Below, piece after piece: positions 1 through 9,000 of a stretch of 64,000 bases of DNA. The notes under the pieces are model-generated. The model worked only from the letters and a program-made list of their open reading frames with translations. It was not told the DNA's origin and ran no database searches. Source of the DNA: Sulfitobacter mediterraneus. GTDB taxonomy: Bacteria; Pseudomonadota; Alphaproteobacteria; Rhodobacterales; Rhodobacteraceae. The translations under genes were made by a program, and so were the position numbers. Each line of letters begins with the position of its first letter. Positions within the stretch are counted from its first letter, which is position 1. The stretch is from positions 1 to 64,000 of the forward strand of contig NZ_QBKU01000011.1 of the NCBI RefSeq assembly GCF_003054325.1, given 5' to 3'.

Positions 1-54
1 GAAGCCGAGGACGCATACTATCAAGGCTTGAAAACTGACGACATTGCAGCTTGA
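1..54 (+). CDS. C-terminal end of a protein cut by the window edge
   Basis: Frame 1 reads 17 codons (ending DDIAA) into a TGA stop at 52-54. The start lies outside the window, and too little is visible to assign a family. It could equally be a chance open frame, but nothing else occupies these bases. Confidence 0.35.
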   Translation, partial: EAEDAYYQGLKTDDIAA

Positions 55-393
55 AATACGAGCTTAACAGTCTCCGGTAAAACCGGGGCGGTTCAGTATA
101 CTTTCTAGCTATTTACCCGAATTTGCACCCAAATTTCCGAGAGTCTGTCTGATGTTAACTTGCTGTCGAACCTGCAGTAGCGGTCGTTGGTAAACACGGC
201 AGAGAACGGCCTAATTGAGCCCAACTCCGACAGTTGCTGCAATCTGCTCGAATGTCTGATAAGTGAAATTAGCAGCTATTCAGTGTGCGATGGGCCAGCC
301 CCAAACAAAACCTGCGTGGTGGTGAGGGGGTGGTTTTGGGGTACTCCTAGCTTGTAAGTGCAGAATTCGAGAGCTTGCCATCCTGACAGGCTC
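55..393. other. Intergenic stretch without a recognisable gene
   Basis: About 340 bases between the edge ORF and the terminator of the minus-strand cassette. I see no RNA gene and no convincing ORF; the short minus-strand frame at 280-570 overlaps the synthetase 3' end and looks spurious. Confidence 0.5.
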
Positions 394-421
394 AGAAAAG
401 CTCCGGCTTATTGAGCCGGAG
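394..421 (-). terminator. Hairpin terminator of the methyltransferase/CoA-ligase cassette
   Basis: A perfect 8-bp inverted repeat, CTCCGGCT and AGCCGGAG around a TATTG loop (401-421), lies 22 bases beyond the synthetase stop. On the minus strand it is followed by CTTTTC, a modest U-tract. Position and symmetry fit a rho-independent terminator. Confidence 0.65.
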
Positions 422-443
422 ACATTTGATCTGCAGTTGCGTT

Positions 444-2075
444 CTATGCGATATCTCTGGCTTGGTCGCGCAAGATAAATTTCTGGATCTTGCCGGTAGA
501 CGTGCGCGGGATCGGCATGAAGACAAACTGCCCGGGCACCTTGTAAGGCGCGAGCTGCTCTTTGCACCATGCGCGCAAGGTGTCGGTATCCACTGCTTCA
601 CCTCGAGCCAATTCCACAAAGGCACATGGCGTTTCGCCCCATTTCTCATGGGGCATGGCAACCACGGCGGCAATCTCGACTGCGGGGTGACGGTAGAGGG
701 CTTCTTCCACCTCGATGGATGAGATATTTTCGCCACCCGAAATGATGATGTCTTTGGAACGGTCCTTGAGCTGAATATAGCCGTCTGGATGACGCACGCC
801 CAGATCGCCGGAATGGAACCAGCCGCCAGCAAAGGTTTCTCGCGTTGCTTTCGGATTTCGGAAATAGCCCTTCATGACGACGTTGCCGCGAAACATGACT
901 TCGCCCATGGTTTTACCGTCGCGTGGAACCGGCAGCATGGTTTCGGGGTCCATCACATCAAGGCCTTCAAGCGGCAGATAGCGCACGCCTTGACGTGATT
1001 TCAGCGTAGCCTGTTCGGCGGGCGGAAGTTTAGACCAGTCCTGATGCCAGTCATTCACCACGGCAGGACCATAGGTCTCTGTCAGCCCATACAAATGCGT
1101 CACATCAAAGCCTGCGGATTTCATATCGGCCAGCAGTTTTTCGGGTGGCGGGGCGGCGGCCGTGAAGAATTGCACGGTTTGGTCAAGCTTGCGCTTCTCT
1201 TCCTCGGGCGCCGAGATCATCAGAGACATGACAATGGGCGCGCCACAGAGGTGGGTGACACCTTCATCTGCCAAGGCGCTCCAGATCGGTTCTGCCCGCA
1301 CCTGACGCAGACAGACGTGGGTCCCGATAATCGCCGAGAGAGTCCACGGGAAACACCATCCGTTGCAGTGAAACATGGGCAGCGTCCACAAATAGACCGC
1401 ATGTTTCGCCATTGATGTCGTCAGTGCATTGCCCTGCGCCAACAAATAGGCACCGCGGTGGTGCGACACCACCCCCTTTGGATCGCCGGTTGTGCCGGAG
1501 GTGTAATTGATGGAAATCGCGTCCCATTCGTCCAGCGGCATTAGCCAGTCGAAGTCAGGATCACCCGTCGACAAGAAGGCCTCATAATCCTGCGCATCAG
1601 TCGCAGTTGCAGGCGCCGTGAATTCGGCATCGTTGTATTGGATCACAAGCGGTTTCACTGTTGCCAGCGCAAGCGCGTCTTGCATCAAGGGCATGAATTC
1701 GCGGTCGACGATAACGATTTTGGATACCGCATGGTCCAGCTGAAACGCGATCACCGATGCATCAAGGCGGGTGTTTATAGAGTGCAAAACACCGCCGCAC
1801 ATGGGCACCCCGTAGTGGCATTCCAACATCGCGGGCGTATTGGCCAGCAAGGCTGATACCGTATCACCGCGCCAGATGCCTTGCTGCGCCAAAGCGGAAG
1901 CCAACTGGCGTGATCGAGCGTAAAAATCCGCGTAAGTGCGCCTGAGCGCGCCGTGCACGATCGCTGTATGAGCAGGAAAGACAGAAGCCGCCCGTTCCAG
2001 GAATGTCAGCGGCGTCAGCGGCTGGTGGTTTGCCGGATTGCGGTCAAGATCGGTGTTGTAGGGGTTCGTAGTCAT
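444..2075 (-). CDS. AMP-dependent acyl-CoA synthetase (DmdB-like ligase)
   Basis: 543-residue member of the ANL (acyl-CoA synthetase/ligase) family, which activates a carboxylic acid as an acyl-adenylate and transfers it to CoA. Visible motifs are the P-loop YTSGTTGDPKGV near residue 190, GWFHSGDLG, the hinge region with SGGENISS, and PRTSTGKIQK with the catalytic lysine near the C-terminus. Length is normal for medium-chain or methylmercaptopropionate-type ligases. It is the last gene of the cassette, starting 3 bases after the crotonase-fold gene, so translation is probably coupled. In DMSP demethylation the equivalent enzyme, DmdB, ligates methylmercaptopropionate to CoA. Family is certain; the substrate is not, and DmdB is only one possibility suggested by the neighbouring DmdA/GcvT-like gene. 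Confidence 0.9.
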   Translation of the reverse strand: MTTNPYNTDLDRNPANHQPLTPLTFLERAASVFPAHTAIVHGALRRTYADFYARSRQLASALAQQGIWRGDTVSALLANTPAMLECHYGVPMCGGVLHSINTRLDASVIAFQLDHAVSKIVIVDREFMPLMQDALALATVKPLVIQYNDAEFTAPATATDAQDYEAFLSTGDPDFDWLMPLDEWDAISINYTSGTTGDPKGVVSHHRGAYLLAQGNALTTSMAKHAVYLWTLPMFHCNGWCFPWTLSAIIGTHVCLRQVRAEPIWSALADEGVTHLCGAPIVMSLMISAPEEEKRKLDQTVQFFTAAAPPPEKLLADMKSAGFDVTHLYGLTETYGPAVVNDWHQDWSKLPPAEQATLKSRQGVRYLPLEGLDVMDPETMLPVPRDGKTMGEVMFRGNVVMKGYFRNPKATRETFAGGWFHSGDLGVRHPDGYIQLKDRSKDIIISGGENISSIEVEEALYRHPAVEIAAVVAMPHEKWGETPCAFVELARGEAVDTDTLRAWCKEQLAPYKVPGQFVFMPIPRTSTGKIQKFILRDQARDIA

Positions 2076-2078
2076 TGC

Positions 2079-2879
2079 TCAGGCGTCCTGCCATTGGGGC
2101 GCGCGCTTTTCGATGAAAGCACCGATGCCTTCTTCGGCGTCGTGCGCCAGCATGTTATCGACCATCACACCTGAGGCATAGTCGTAGGCGTCAGGCAGTG
2201 TCATTTCGCGCTGTGCGTAGTAAGCACGTTTGCCTGTTGCGAGCGTCATGCTGGATTTCGACGCAATCTTGCGCGCCATTTCCATCGTGGCCTCTTGCAG
2301 TGTTTCGGGGGCGACAAGGCGGTTCACAAGACCTATCTCTGCGGCTCGCGCAGCAGAAGTCATATCGCCTGTCAGCAGCATCTCCATCGCGTGTTTGTCG
2401 GCGACATTTCGCGACAGTGCCACCATGGGGGTGGAGCAAAACAGCCCGATATGAACACCTGGTGTGCTGAACTGCGCCGTGTCCGCTGCGATTGCCAGAT
2501 CACAGCTAGCAACCAGCTGGCAGCCCGCGGCCGTGGCCACGCCGGTAACTTCAGCGATAACTGGTTTGGGGCAATTCACGATACCTTGCATCACGCCTGC
2601 GCACATCGCCATGACATGTGCAAAATAGGCTTTTCCACCATCCTCGCGCGCGCGCCCAGCTGTCATCTCCTTGAGGTCGTGACCCGCGCAGAACGCTGGG
2701 CCATTGGCTGCCAAAACAATGACCCTCACTTTTGAATCGGCCCCTGCATCTCCAAACGCAGCACCCAATTCCGCCAGCATCGTTTCGGACAAGGCATTGC
2801 GGCGCGCCACATCGTTCAAGGTCAGGCGCAGTATGCCGTTTTCGTCCAGATTGGCGAATAGGATGTCAGATGTGGTCAC
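2079..2879 (-). CDS. Enoyl-CoA hydratase/isomerase-fold protein lacking both catalytic glutamates
   Basis: 266-residue crotonase-superfamily protein. The oxyanion-hole segments are present: PAFCAGHDLK near 61-70 and ATAAGCQLVASCD near 115-127. By hand comparison with rat mitochondrial enoyl-CoA hydratase, the two acid/base glutamates (Glu144 and Glu164) correspond here to Gln121 and Gly141. This resembles the ECHDC3-like branch rather than active hydratases or DmdD, which needs both glutamates. It may bind an acyl-CoA and perform chemistry that relies on the oxyanion hole, such as thioester hydrolysis or isomerisation, or may only sequester a thioester. It sits between osmC and the CoA ligase in one operon. 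Fold certain, reaction unknown. Confidence 0.88.
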   Translation of the reverse strand: MTTSDILFANLDENGILRLTLNDVARRNALSETMLAELGAAFGDAGADSKVRVIVLAANGPAFCAGHDLKEMTAGRAREDGGKAYFAHVMAMCAGVMQGIVNCPKPVIAEVTGVATAAGCQLVASCDLAIAADTAQFSTPGVHIGLFCSTPMVALSRNVADKHAMEMLLTGDMTSAARAAEIGLVNRLVAPETLQEATMEMARKIASKSSMTLATGKRAYYAQREMTLPDAYDYASGVMVDNMLAHDAEEGIGAFIEKRAPQWQDA

Positions 2880-2899
2880 GGGGCTACTCCTCTTGTGTG

Positions 2900-3349
2900 C
2901 TAAAGAATGTTGATTTCGACACTGTCGGCCAAGGTGTTCGCGATGAAGCAGTAGCGGTGGGCGCGCTCCTGCATCTCTGCCAGCTTCTCGGCGCTGATTG
3001 AAAAGCCGGTGTCGAAACGCACGACCGGATGCAGGTCAATTCGCGTCACAGACATCTGGCCTTTGGGGTTTTTGCCCAAATGGGCTTCGGCGTAATCGTG
3101 ATAGCTGGCCACGGGCCAGCCTGCTTTTGCCGCCAGCGCCAGAAAGGTCATCATGTGGCAACTGGACAGAGCCGAGGCGAGTGCTTGCTCCGGGTTCGTG
3201 TTGTCCGGATTTCCGCCCCAATCAGGGGCGGAATCCACAAGCAGGTCGTAGTGGTTATTGTATTGCACGGTGTGCTCGTTTGAATAAGCCCCAGTTTGCA
3301 ATACGGGAGTGGCGCGCTGCCAGTGCAGCTCGATAGCGAGGTCTGACAT
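2900..3349 (-). CDS. OsmC/Ohr-family protein
   Basis: 149 residues, typical for OsmC-type thiol peroxidases that reduce organic hydroperoxides in the cytoplasm. The two redox cysteines are at Cys64 (in SSCHMM) and Cys134 (in HRYCFIAN), at the spacing expected for the family. It lies between the methyltransferase-like gene (27 bases upstream) and the crotonase-fold gene (20 bases downstream), so it is very likely cotranscribed. In that setting it might remove peroxides or protect reduced sulfur compounds, but this is inference. The start gives the usual N-terminal beta-strand length. Confidence 0.88.
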   Translation of the reverse strand: MSDLAIELHWQRATPVLQTGAYSNEHTVQYNNHYDLLVDSAPDWGGNPDNTNPEQALASALSSCHMMTFLALAAKAGWPVASYHDYAEAHLGKNPKGQMSVTRIDLHPVVRFDTGFSISAEKLAEMQERAHRYCFIANTLADSVEINIL

Positions 3350-3376
3350 ATCGGTCTTCTTTCGTTTGGGAGGGCG

Positions 3377-4516
3377 TCAAGCCGCCGCGATTTGCTTTTT
3401 CGGATCATAGAACGGGCGCTCACAAATGGTCGCGCGGAAGGGGCCAGACTTTGTGACGACCTCGACCTGCGCGCCGATGTTGGCGTGCTCTGCCAACACC
3501 AAAGCCAGAGCGATGTTCTGTTCCAAACGTGGGGAATAAACCGCGGATGTGACCTTACCGATTGGTGCACCGTCCAAATTGATTTCCCAGAACGTCGTGT
3601 TCGGGGCGGTGAGCGGGTCACTATCGATGATCAGGCCGATTTGCTTGCGGCTCACGCCTTCTTCCTTGATGCGACGCAGCGCAGCCTTGCCTATGAAATC
3701 AGCCTCCATGTCGAGGTTGACCAGCCGGTCAAAGCCGAGCTCATAGGGGTTGGTGCTCATATCAGCGTCAGCATGATAGGACAGCATCCCGCCTTCAATG
3801 CGGCGAATGGAGGAAGTGTGCCCTGGCTTGAGGCCGAATTCCAGACCCGCGGCCATGATGGTTTCCCACAGCAGATCGCCCTTGGAGCCGTCACGCAGGT
3901 AGATTTCATACCCCAGCTCGCTCGACCAACCGGTCCGGGACACAATCAGCGGGATGCCGTTCAACTCGACCTCGCGCAGCCAGTAATAGCGCAGCTCCAT
4001 GATATCGTCGCCAAAGAGCACACGCATGATCTCGCCAGACTTTGGTCCCTGCAACTGCAAGGGAGACACATCAGGCTCGCCAATCGTGACATCAAGGCCA
4101 GAATTGATCGCAACTCCTTGCGCCCAAAGCAGGATGTCGCTGTCTGCCAGCGAAATCCAGAAATGGTTCTCTGCAAGTCGCAACAGGATGGGATCATTTA
4201 GAAGGCCGCCATCGGCGTTGGTGATCAGGATGTACTTGCACTGGCCCACGGCCATCTTGGACAGGTCACGGCACGTCAGCATCTGGGTGAACTTGGCAGC
4301 GTCCGGGCCGGTGATCTCAACCTGACGCTCAACAGCCACATCACACAGGATCGCCTCATTCACGAGGTTCCAGAAGTTTTGCTCGGGATCACCGAAATCA
4401 CGCGGGATATACATATGGTTGTAGACTGAAAATCCTTGGGCACCCCAACGCACTGTTGCGTCAAAATAGGGCGACTTGCGGATCTGTGTGCCGAAACCGA
4501 AATCATCTGCTTGCAT
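3377..4516 (-). CDS. DmdA/GcvT-superfamily tetrahydrofolate-dependent methyltransferase
   Basis: 379-residue member of the GcvT (aminomethyltransferase) superfamily, which moves one-carbon units to tetrahydrofolate. The N-terminal half carries GFSVYNHMYIP (residues 28-38) and VAVERQVEITGPDA, very close to segments I remember from the DMSP demethylase DmdA, followed by LNDPILLRLAENHFWIS and LQGPKSGEIM; the C-terminal part is the GcvT barrel. The length matches DmdA and GcvT (about 370) and is shorter than the aromatic O-demethylases LigM and DesA. It heads the structural genes of the cassette, 164 bases downstream of an Lrp/AsnC regulator. A DMSP demethylase, a divergent DmdA clade, or a demethylase for another methylated compound are all possible. 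Superfamily is certain, substrate open. Confidence 0.85.
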   Translation of the reverse strand: MQADDFGFGTQIRKSPYFDATVRWGAQGFSVYNHMYIPRDFGDPEQNFWNLVNEAILCDVAVERQVEITGPDAAKFTQMLTCRDLSKMAVGQCKYILITNADGGLLNDPILLRLAENHFWISLADSDILLWAQGVAINSGLDVTIGEPDVSPLQLQGPKSGEIMRVLFGDDIMELRYYWLREVELNGIPLIVSRTGWSSELGYEIYLRDGSKGDLLWETIMAAGLEFGLKPGHTSSIRRIEGGMLSYHADADMSTNPYELGFDRLVNLDMEADFIGKAALRRIKEEGVSRKQIGLIIDSDPLTAPNTTFWEINLDGAPIGKVTSAVYSPRLEQNIALALVLAEHANIGAQVEVVTKSGPFRATICERPFYDPKKQIAAA

Positions 4517-4680
4517 TGGAAGGTCCTCCCGTTTTGTCCGTGATCTCCATGATCAAAGACTGTCAAAATCTTTGCGAGATGTAGTCCAGGATGGGCCGCG
4601 AATGCGGTCTGAAGATTCCGAATTCTCGGACCATGCGGGCCGTTTTTCTGGCCTTAACAGGACCGTTTGGGCCGATTTGA

Positions 4681-5172
4681 CTATTTCGGGTTTGCGGCGG
4701 CCAATTTTGTGACGTTCGGCAAGCCCGATTTCACCTGTCGAGTGGCAAAGTGAGTCATGTAGCGGTCAATCCCAAGATCTTCGGCATGAAAATCTTCCAT
4801 CAAGTCTTGAAACGCAGCAAGGCTCGGGCTGATGACCTTCATGATGTAATCGACCCCGCCACCGGTGGCGATACAATCGATGATCTCGTCGCGACTGTTG
4901 ATGAAGGTCTCAAAGCGTTCAAAATCCGCTTTTCTATGACGGCTCAAGGAGACTGTAACAATCACTTGGGCGAAATCAGCCAGTCGACCCAGCTCAATAT
5001 CGGCGTGATAGCCCCGAATATATCCGCCCGTTTTCAATCTACCCAGCCGCGCCCAGCACGGTGTCGCAGAAAGACCGCTGATCTCGGCAAGCTTGGCTTT
5101 GCTCAATTGCCCATGCTGTTGCAGCGCACTTAAAATCCGGATGTCTGCTGCATCAAGGGCAAGTCTTTTCAT
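4681..5172 (-). CDS. Lrp/AsnC-family transcriptional regulator
   Basis: 163 residues: N-terminal winged helix-turn-helix (LDAADIRILSALQQHGQLSK, then AEISGLSATPCWARL) and a C-terminal RAM ligand-sensing domain with the glycine-rich GGVDYIMKV segment. It is on the same strand as the methyltransferase cassette and precedes it by 164 bases, so it probably senses a substrate or product (amino acid or small acid) of that pathway and binds the spacer at 4517-4680. The ATG follows a weak AAAGAG ribosome site. Family assignment is firm; the regulatory target is inferred from position. Confidence 0.88.
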   Translation of the reverse strand: MKRLALDAADIRILSALQQHGQLSKAKLAEISGLSATPCWARLGRLKTGGYIRGYHADIELGRLADFAQVIVTVSLSRHRKADFERFETFINSRDEIIDCIATGGGVDYIMKVISPSLAAFQDLMEDFHAEDLGIDRYMTHFATRQVKSGLPNVTKLAAANPK

Positions 5173-5682
5173 TCAGTCAACTCTTTCATGGTACAATGCA
5201 CGGCAAAAGCTCGCATGACCTCAAGCCAGATTAGTATCTACCTACCTGAAAGTTTTCCATCAGGACGCCGTTTCTGCGACCAAAACTAGCAAATCTACGT
5301 CTGGCAGCCAAGCCGCCAGCCAATTAGCGGCTATTTTAGTAGGACATCAATTTTTCGCTACGCTCCTGTTTTCACAAAAGCTATACATTCCAAACGCCGG
5401 CATGCAGCTCTGGAGCCTGAGTTGAGTATGGGCGCAATTCTCAACTGCTAAGATTTAGGGTCGTGGCCAGGTATTGGTTTCATCACATTCGCTTGGACCG
5501 TGTGCGGTCCAACTGTTTTTTCAATGAACACTTTGTTAACTATCAAGGCTGCGGCCACTAGATGCGCAAATTCTTGTGTGAAAGTCCGCAATGCGCATCA
5601 AAGCAACTTATCATGCATATGCAGCGAAATGGCGCTTCGTCCGCGACCTGCAAGTTGAGCCCACGCGCAGCGAAAGGGCGGT
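5173..5682. other. Accessory intergenic region, no gene recognised
   Basis: 510 AT-richer bases between the cassette regulator and the recombinase remnant. No ORF has convincing family features and I see no RNA gene. A short imperfect inverted repeat (GTTGAG ... CTCAAC) lies near 5421-5446. The stretch probably contains the cassette promoter on the minus strand and decayed mobile DNA. Confidence 0.45.
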
Positions 5683-5907
5683 TTAGGTACCCCCATATTC
5701 TATCCGCTTGAATGGCTGGTTTGGTGAAAATCGCTGCGCCGCCAAAATTTCAGTGCTGCGGTTGCTCGGGTCTGCCATGACTTTTTTCTGCGTGAGCACA
5801 ACGACCGCAAAGTCCGCACACTGCTCCTTCAGCATATTGAAATACTGCGAGATGCACCAACGACCTGTCTGGTGAAGCTGCGCTGCAGTAAAGAGTTTAC
5901 TGGCCAT
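5683..5907 (-). CDS. Small hypothetical ORF
   Basis: A 74-codon minus-strand frame with no family I recognise. It lies directly downstream of the recombinase fragment in AT-rich decayed DNA and lacks a strong ribosome site, so it may be a fragment or non-coding. A near-perfect hairpin at 5917-5941 (AAGGCCGTC against GACGGCC) separates it from the recombinase remnant. Confidence 0.25.
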   Translation of the reverse strand: MASKLFTAAQLHQTGRWCISQYFNMLKEQCADFAVVVLTQKKVMADPSNRSTEILAAQRFSPNQPFKRIEYGGT

Positions 5908-5946
5908 AATCCGGTCAAGGCCGTCCGTGAAGACGGCCCTTAAAGA

Positions 5947-6204
5947 TTAGATGTCGATAGCTTCGGCAATTGCCAGGGCATCTTCCAATTCAACACCAAG
6001 ATATCTGACCGTACTGTCCATCTTGGTGTGCCCCAATAGGACTTGGACGGCACGGAGGTTGCCAGTTTTCTTGTAAATCTGCGTGACCTTTGTCCGCTGC
6101 ATAGAATGGGTGCCGTAGGCGGTGCCTTCCCACCCAATAGACGAAACCCATTCCCTAACGATCCGCGCATACTGGCGTTGGCCGGAAAACTCAGTTTTGT
6201 GCAT
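5947..6204 (-). pseudogene. C-terminal fragment of a tyrosine recombinase (integrase)
   Basis: 85 codons match only the end of a phage-type tyrosine recombinase. The segment YGTHSMQRTKV holds the catalytic arginine of the H/R box, LLGHTKMDSTVRYLG holds the LLGH box and the nucleophile tyrosine, and the usual acidic tail follows. A complete enzyme would need roughly 100-250 further N-terminal residues. The frame runs straight into the downstream end of the PPOX gene (14-base overlap), so the N-terminal part was lost by rearrangement. It marks an old integration site and is unlikely to be active alone. Confidence 0.8.
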
Positions 6205-6805
6205 TTTTGGCCCTCAATTTTGCTTCGAGCTCCAATATTTTGGCTTGCACCGATGACAGCTCCAGATCCGCTTCAGCGCGCGTGAACCGGGGCGTGATGT
6301 ATTGCGGGCAGTTCCAGTCGAACGCCTCGACAGATATTCGCAGCCCCCGTTCTGTACGCGCACGGTGACGGTCGTCCAGTGACAGCTTTTGCAAGGTGTC
6401 CTGATCAGATGGATCAATTGTGTGAATCCTGCCCAGCAGCTTGAGACGTGTTTTGTTCGAGTAATCCATAAAGAACAGCGACACGCGGTCGTTCTGACTT
6501 AGATTTCCCATACTTACGTATTGTCGATTGCCGCGAAAGTCGGCAAAACCGAGTGTTTTGCCGTCCAGAACTCGTACAAACCCAACCGGACCACCGCGAT
6601 GTTGAACATAGGGCCAGCCCGTATCGCTGACGGTTGCCATGTAAAAGCTGTCGCGCGCGGCAATGAATTGGGCTTCGTTTGGACCCAGAGAGTCGTTGTA
6701 ATCTGCACCAACCTCCATTCGCGCATATGCGTTGCGCGACCCCTGTTCGGACTGGATGTTTTTCACGGCGTCCGTGAAAGCGAGTTCAGCGAATTTGTGT
6801 CCCAT
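6191..6805 (-). CDS. Pyridoxamine 5'-phosphate oxidase-family (PPOX) FMN-binding protein
   Basis: 204 residues from the chosen start. The split-barrel flavin-binding pattern is visible: SFYMATVSDTGWPYVQHRGG, then VRVLDGKTLGFADFRGNRQY, then NDRVSLFFMDY. These proteins are typically FMN- or F420-dependent oxidoreductases acting on small molecules. The ATG at 6805 is preferred over one 81 bases upstream because GGAAAGG precedes it at a good distance and the extra N-terminus is unlike the family. The C-terminal tail is helical (EAKLRAKNAQN) and overlaps the recombinase fragment. The context suggests a gene carried into or truncating the mobile element. Substrate unknown. Confidence 0.82.
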   Translation of the reverse strand: MGHKFAELAFTDAVKNIQSEQGSRNAYARMEVGADYNDSLGPNEAQFIAARDSFYMATVSDTGWPYVQHRGGPVGFVRVLDGKTLGFADFRGNRQYVSMGNLSQNDRVSLFFMDYSNKTRLKLLGRIHTIDPSDQDTLQKLSLDDRHRARTERGLRISVEAFDWNCPQYITPRFTRAEADLELSSVQAKILELEAKLRAKNAQN

Positions 6806-6956
6806 TTGGCGGACCTTTCCGAGTAGAAGGAATTGCAGGCCGAGATCAGCGAACCCGGGCCAGAAAACAGCAACAAGATAGCGCACTCACTTTCAGTGAT
6901 ACGCAGATCGTTGGAGCCGGTAAGACGGTGCAGGGCGGGCCCTGCACCGCAGTGGC

Positions 6957-7958
6957 CTAGTTGATCAGGTTATTAGACAAGAATGCCCGGATGATTGCCG
7001 ATACTTCAGGCCCGTGGGTTTCAAGGATGAAGTGGCCGGCGTCGATCAGGTGCAGTTCCGCATTCGGTAGATCGCGTAGATATGGTGTCGCCCCCTCGGC
7101 TGGGAAGATGTAATCATTTTCGCCCCAAACGATCAATGTGGGTGGTTGATATGCGCGGAAGAATTCCTGGAAAGCTGGATAGAGATCGACGTTTGTCCGG
7201 TAATCATAAAACAGGTCCAGTTGGATTTCCTGGTTTCCGGGTCGATCAAGATACGCTTGGTCCAGCGTCCACGCATCCGGGCTGACGCGGTTCAGATGGG
7301 TTTCAGGCACCCCGTGGGTGTACTGCCATTCGGTTGCGCCGACGTTCAGGAAACCTCTCAATGGTTCGCGATTTTCGTCGGTCGCATCGCTCCAGTAGGT
7401 GCGGAACACATCCCAGAACTTCAGCAGGCCTTCTTCATAGGCATTGCCGTTCTGAATGATCAGCGCCTCGATTGCCTCCGGCTCTTTCAAGGCCAACCGG
7501 TATCCAACGGGCGCGCCATAATCCATCACGTAAAGGCTGTAGGACGTGAGGCCCAAAGTGTCGGTAAACCCGTCCATCAAAGCCGCATAGCTGGCGAAGC
7601 TGTATTCAAATTCGCTGGGGTCCGGCATCGAACTGCGTCCAAAACCGGGATAGTCCGGCGCAATCACATGATAGTCAGTCGCCAGTTCGGGAATGAGGTC
7701 GCGATACTGTTGTGACGACGTGGGGAAACCGTGCAACAACAGCAAGGTAGGAGCATTTACGTTCCCGGCTTCTCGGTAGAAAATTTCCTGCCCGTCAATG
7801 TTCACAGTGTTGTAGCGAACCGCGTCTTGGCCAATACCACTGAGAGCGGCCGGTGACGTTGCAATTTCTTCTGCGAAGGCTGTCGTTGCGTACGGGACTG
7901 ACAGCGCCAATGCGATGAGGCCGGACAAAAGGGTCGGCTTGATCGAGTTCATTTTCAT
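6957..7958 (-). CDS. Exported alpha/beta hydrolase (haloalkane dehalogenase/epoxide hydrolase type)
   Basis: 333 residues. A signal peptide (hydrophobic core [12 protein letters not shown], cleavage probably after AFA near residue 29) predicts export to the periplasm. The fold is clear: oxyanion motif HGFPTSS near 76-82, nucleophile elbow VMDYGAPVG with Asp146 instead of serine, WGENDYIFP, and the catalytic histidine in GHFILETHG. An aspartate nucleophile places it with haloalkane dehalogenases and epoxide hydrolases rather than esterases. The ATG at 7958 follows AAGGATG; a longer reading frame would run into the divergent LysR gene. It shares the 127-base divergent promoter region with that regulator, which probably controls it. 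Substrate unknown. Confidence 0.85.
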   Translation of the reverse strand: MKMNSIKPTLLSGLIALALSVPYATTAFAEEIATSPAALSGIGQDAVRYNTVNIDGQEIFYREAGNVNAPTLLLLHGFPTSSQQYRDLIPELATDYHVIAPDYPGFGRSSMPDPSEFEYSFASYAALMDGFTDTLGLTSYSLYVMDYGAPVGYRLALKEPEAIEALIIQNGNAYEEGLLKFWDVFRTYWSDATDENREPLRGFLNVGATEWQYTHGVPETHLNRVSPDAWTLDQAYLDRPGNQEIQLDLFYDYRTNVDLYPAFQEFFRAYQPPTLIVWGENDYIFPAEGATPYLRDLPNAELHLIDAGHFILETHGPEVSAIIRAFLSNNLIN

Positions 7959-8085
7959 TTCTGCATCCTTCGAAATAGGCCGCGTTTCAGGGAGCATTGC
8001 CGCGGCGTGTAGCAACAGATAGGGACCTTCCGAAGTTGGAAGAATAATGATAAGTGTGAATTCATTATTGCGAAAAGTGGAATAA

Positions 8086-9000
8086 ATGGACCGCATCCAT
8101 CAAATGGAAGTATTTGCTGCCATCAATGACACCGGCAGTTTTGTGCAGGCCTCCAACAGGCTTCGCATGTCGCCACCGGCAGTCACGCGGGCCATGAACG
8201 CTTTAGAAGACAGGTTGGGCGTTCAGTTGATGACGCGCTCCACCCGCCAGCTAACCCTTACTGATGCCGGAGCGCGCTTTTTGATCGCAACCCGCCAGCT
8301 ACTTGCCGAAATCGAGACAGCCGAAAAGCTGGCGGTCGGCGAAGAAGGGGTGGCACAAGGCCATTTGACGGTTTCGGCGTCGCTGGCCTTCAGTCGGATG
8401 ATCGCCGCGCCTGTCATTCGGTCGTTCCTGGCCTCGCATCCACGGATTTCGGTGTCACTGATTGCGGTCGACCGTGTGACGAACATTGTCGAAGAAGGAA
8501 TCGATGTCGCGATTAGAATTGGTGAACTGCCGGACTCCAGCCTCATGGCGAAGCGATTGGGGGTGGTGCGCCGTTTATTCGTCGCCAGCCCAGAATATCT
8601 GGAACGCCGGGGCACTCCAATGGATCCATCAGAACTAAAGCTGCATTCCATAATCGGGTTTACTGGGATCATGCCCAGCCATGACTGGCACTACAAGCAT
8701 GGCAAATCACGGGGTCACGTCCAATTGCATCCCCGGTTTGAAGTGAATGATGCAACGACGGCACTGACGGCCGCGACCGCTGGTGAGGGGATAACAATGG
8801 CCTTGTCATACATGATCGCCGACGAAATCCGTTCCGGCCACCTTGCGCCTGTGCTGGTCGATTACCTGCCGCCTGCGGAGCCCATCCATCTTGTGTATCC
8901 GCAAAGCAAAATCGTCGCCCCAAAGGTGCGGGCGTTTGTGGATTTCGCTACGGACCGGTTAACCGATGCTATTCGGCAGTCAGAACTTGTGTTGAGCTAG
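8086..9000 (+). CDS. LysR-family transcriptional regulator
   Basis: 304 residues: N-terminal winged helix-turn-helix ([20 protein letters not shown], then [19 protein letters not shown]) and a C-terminal substrate-binding domain from about residue 90 ([18 protein letters not shown]). It is the CrgA/YafC-like LysR type often adjacent to the enzyme it regulates. Transcribed divergently from the exported hydrolase, it likely autoregulates and controls that gene through sites in 7959-8085. Confidence 0.9.
   Translation: MDRIHQMEVFAAINDTGSFVQASNRLRMSPPAVTRAMNALEDRLGVQLMTRSTRQLTLTDAGARFLIATRQLLAEIETAEKLAVGEEGVAQGHLTVSASLAFSRMIAAPVIRSFLASHPRISVSLIAVDRVTNIVEEGIDVAIRIGELPDSSLMAKRLGVVRRLFVASPEYLERRGTPMDPSELKLHSIIGFTGIMPSHDWHYKHGKSRGHVQLHPRFEVNDATTALTAATAGEGITMALSYMIADEIRSGHLAPVLVDYLPPAEPIHLVYPQSKIVAPKVRAFVDFATDRLTDAIRQSELVLS

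Noticed and set aside
2079-2879. Assignment as DmdD methylthioacryloyl-CoA hydratase
   Set aside because: DmdD needs two catalytic glutamates; here they are Gln and Gly.
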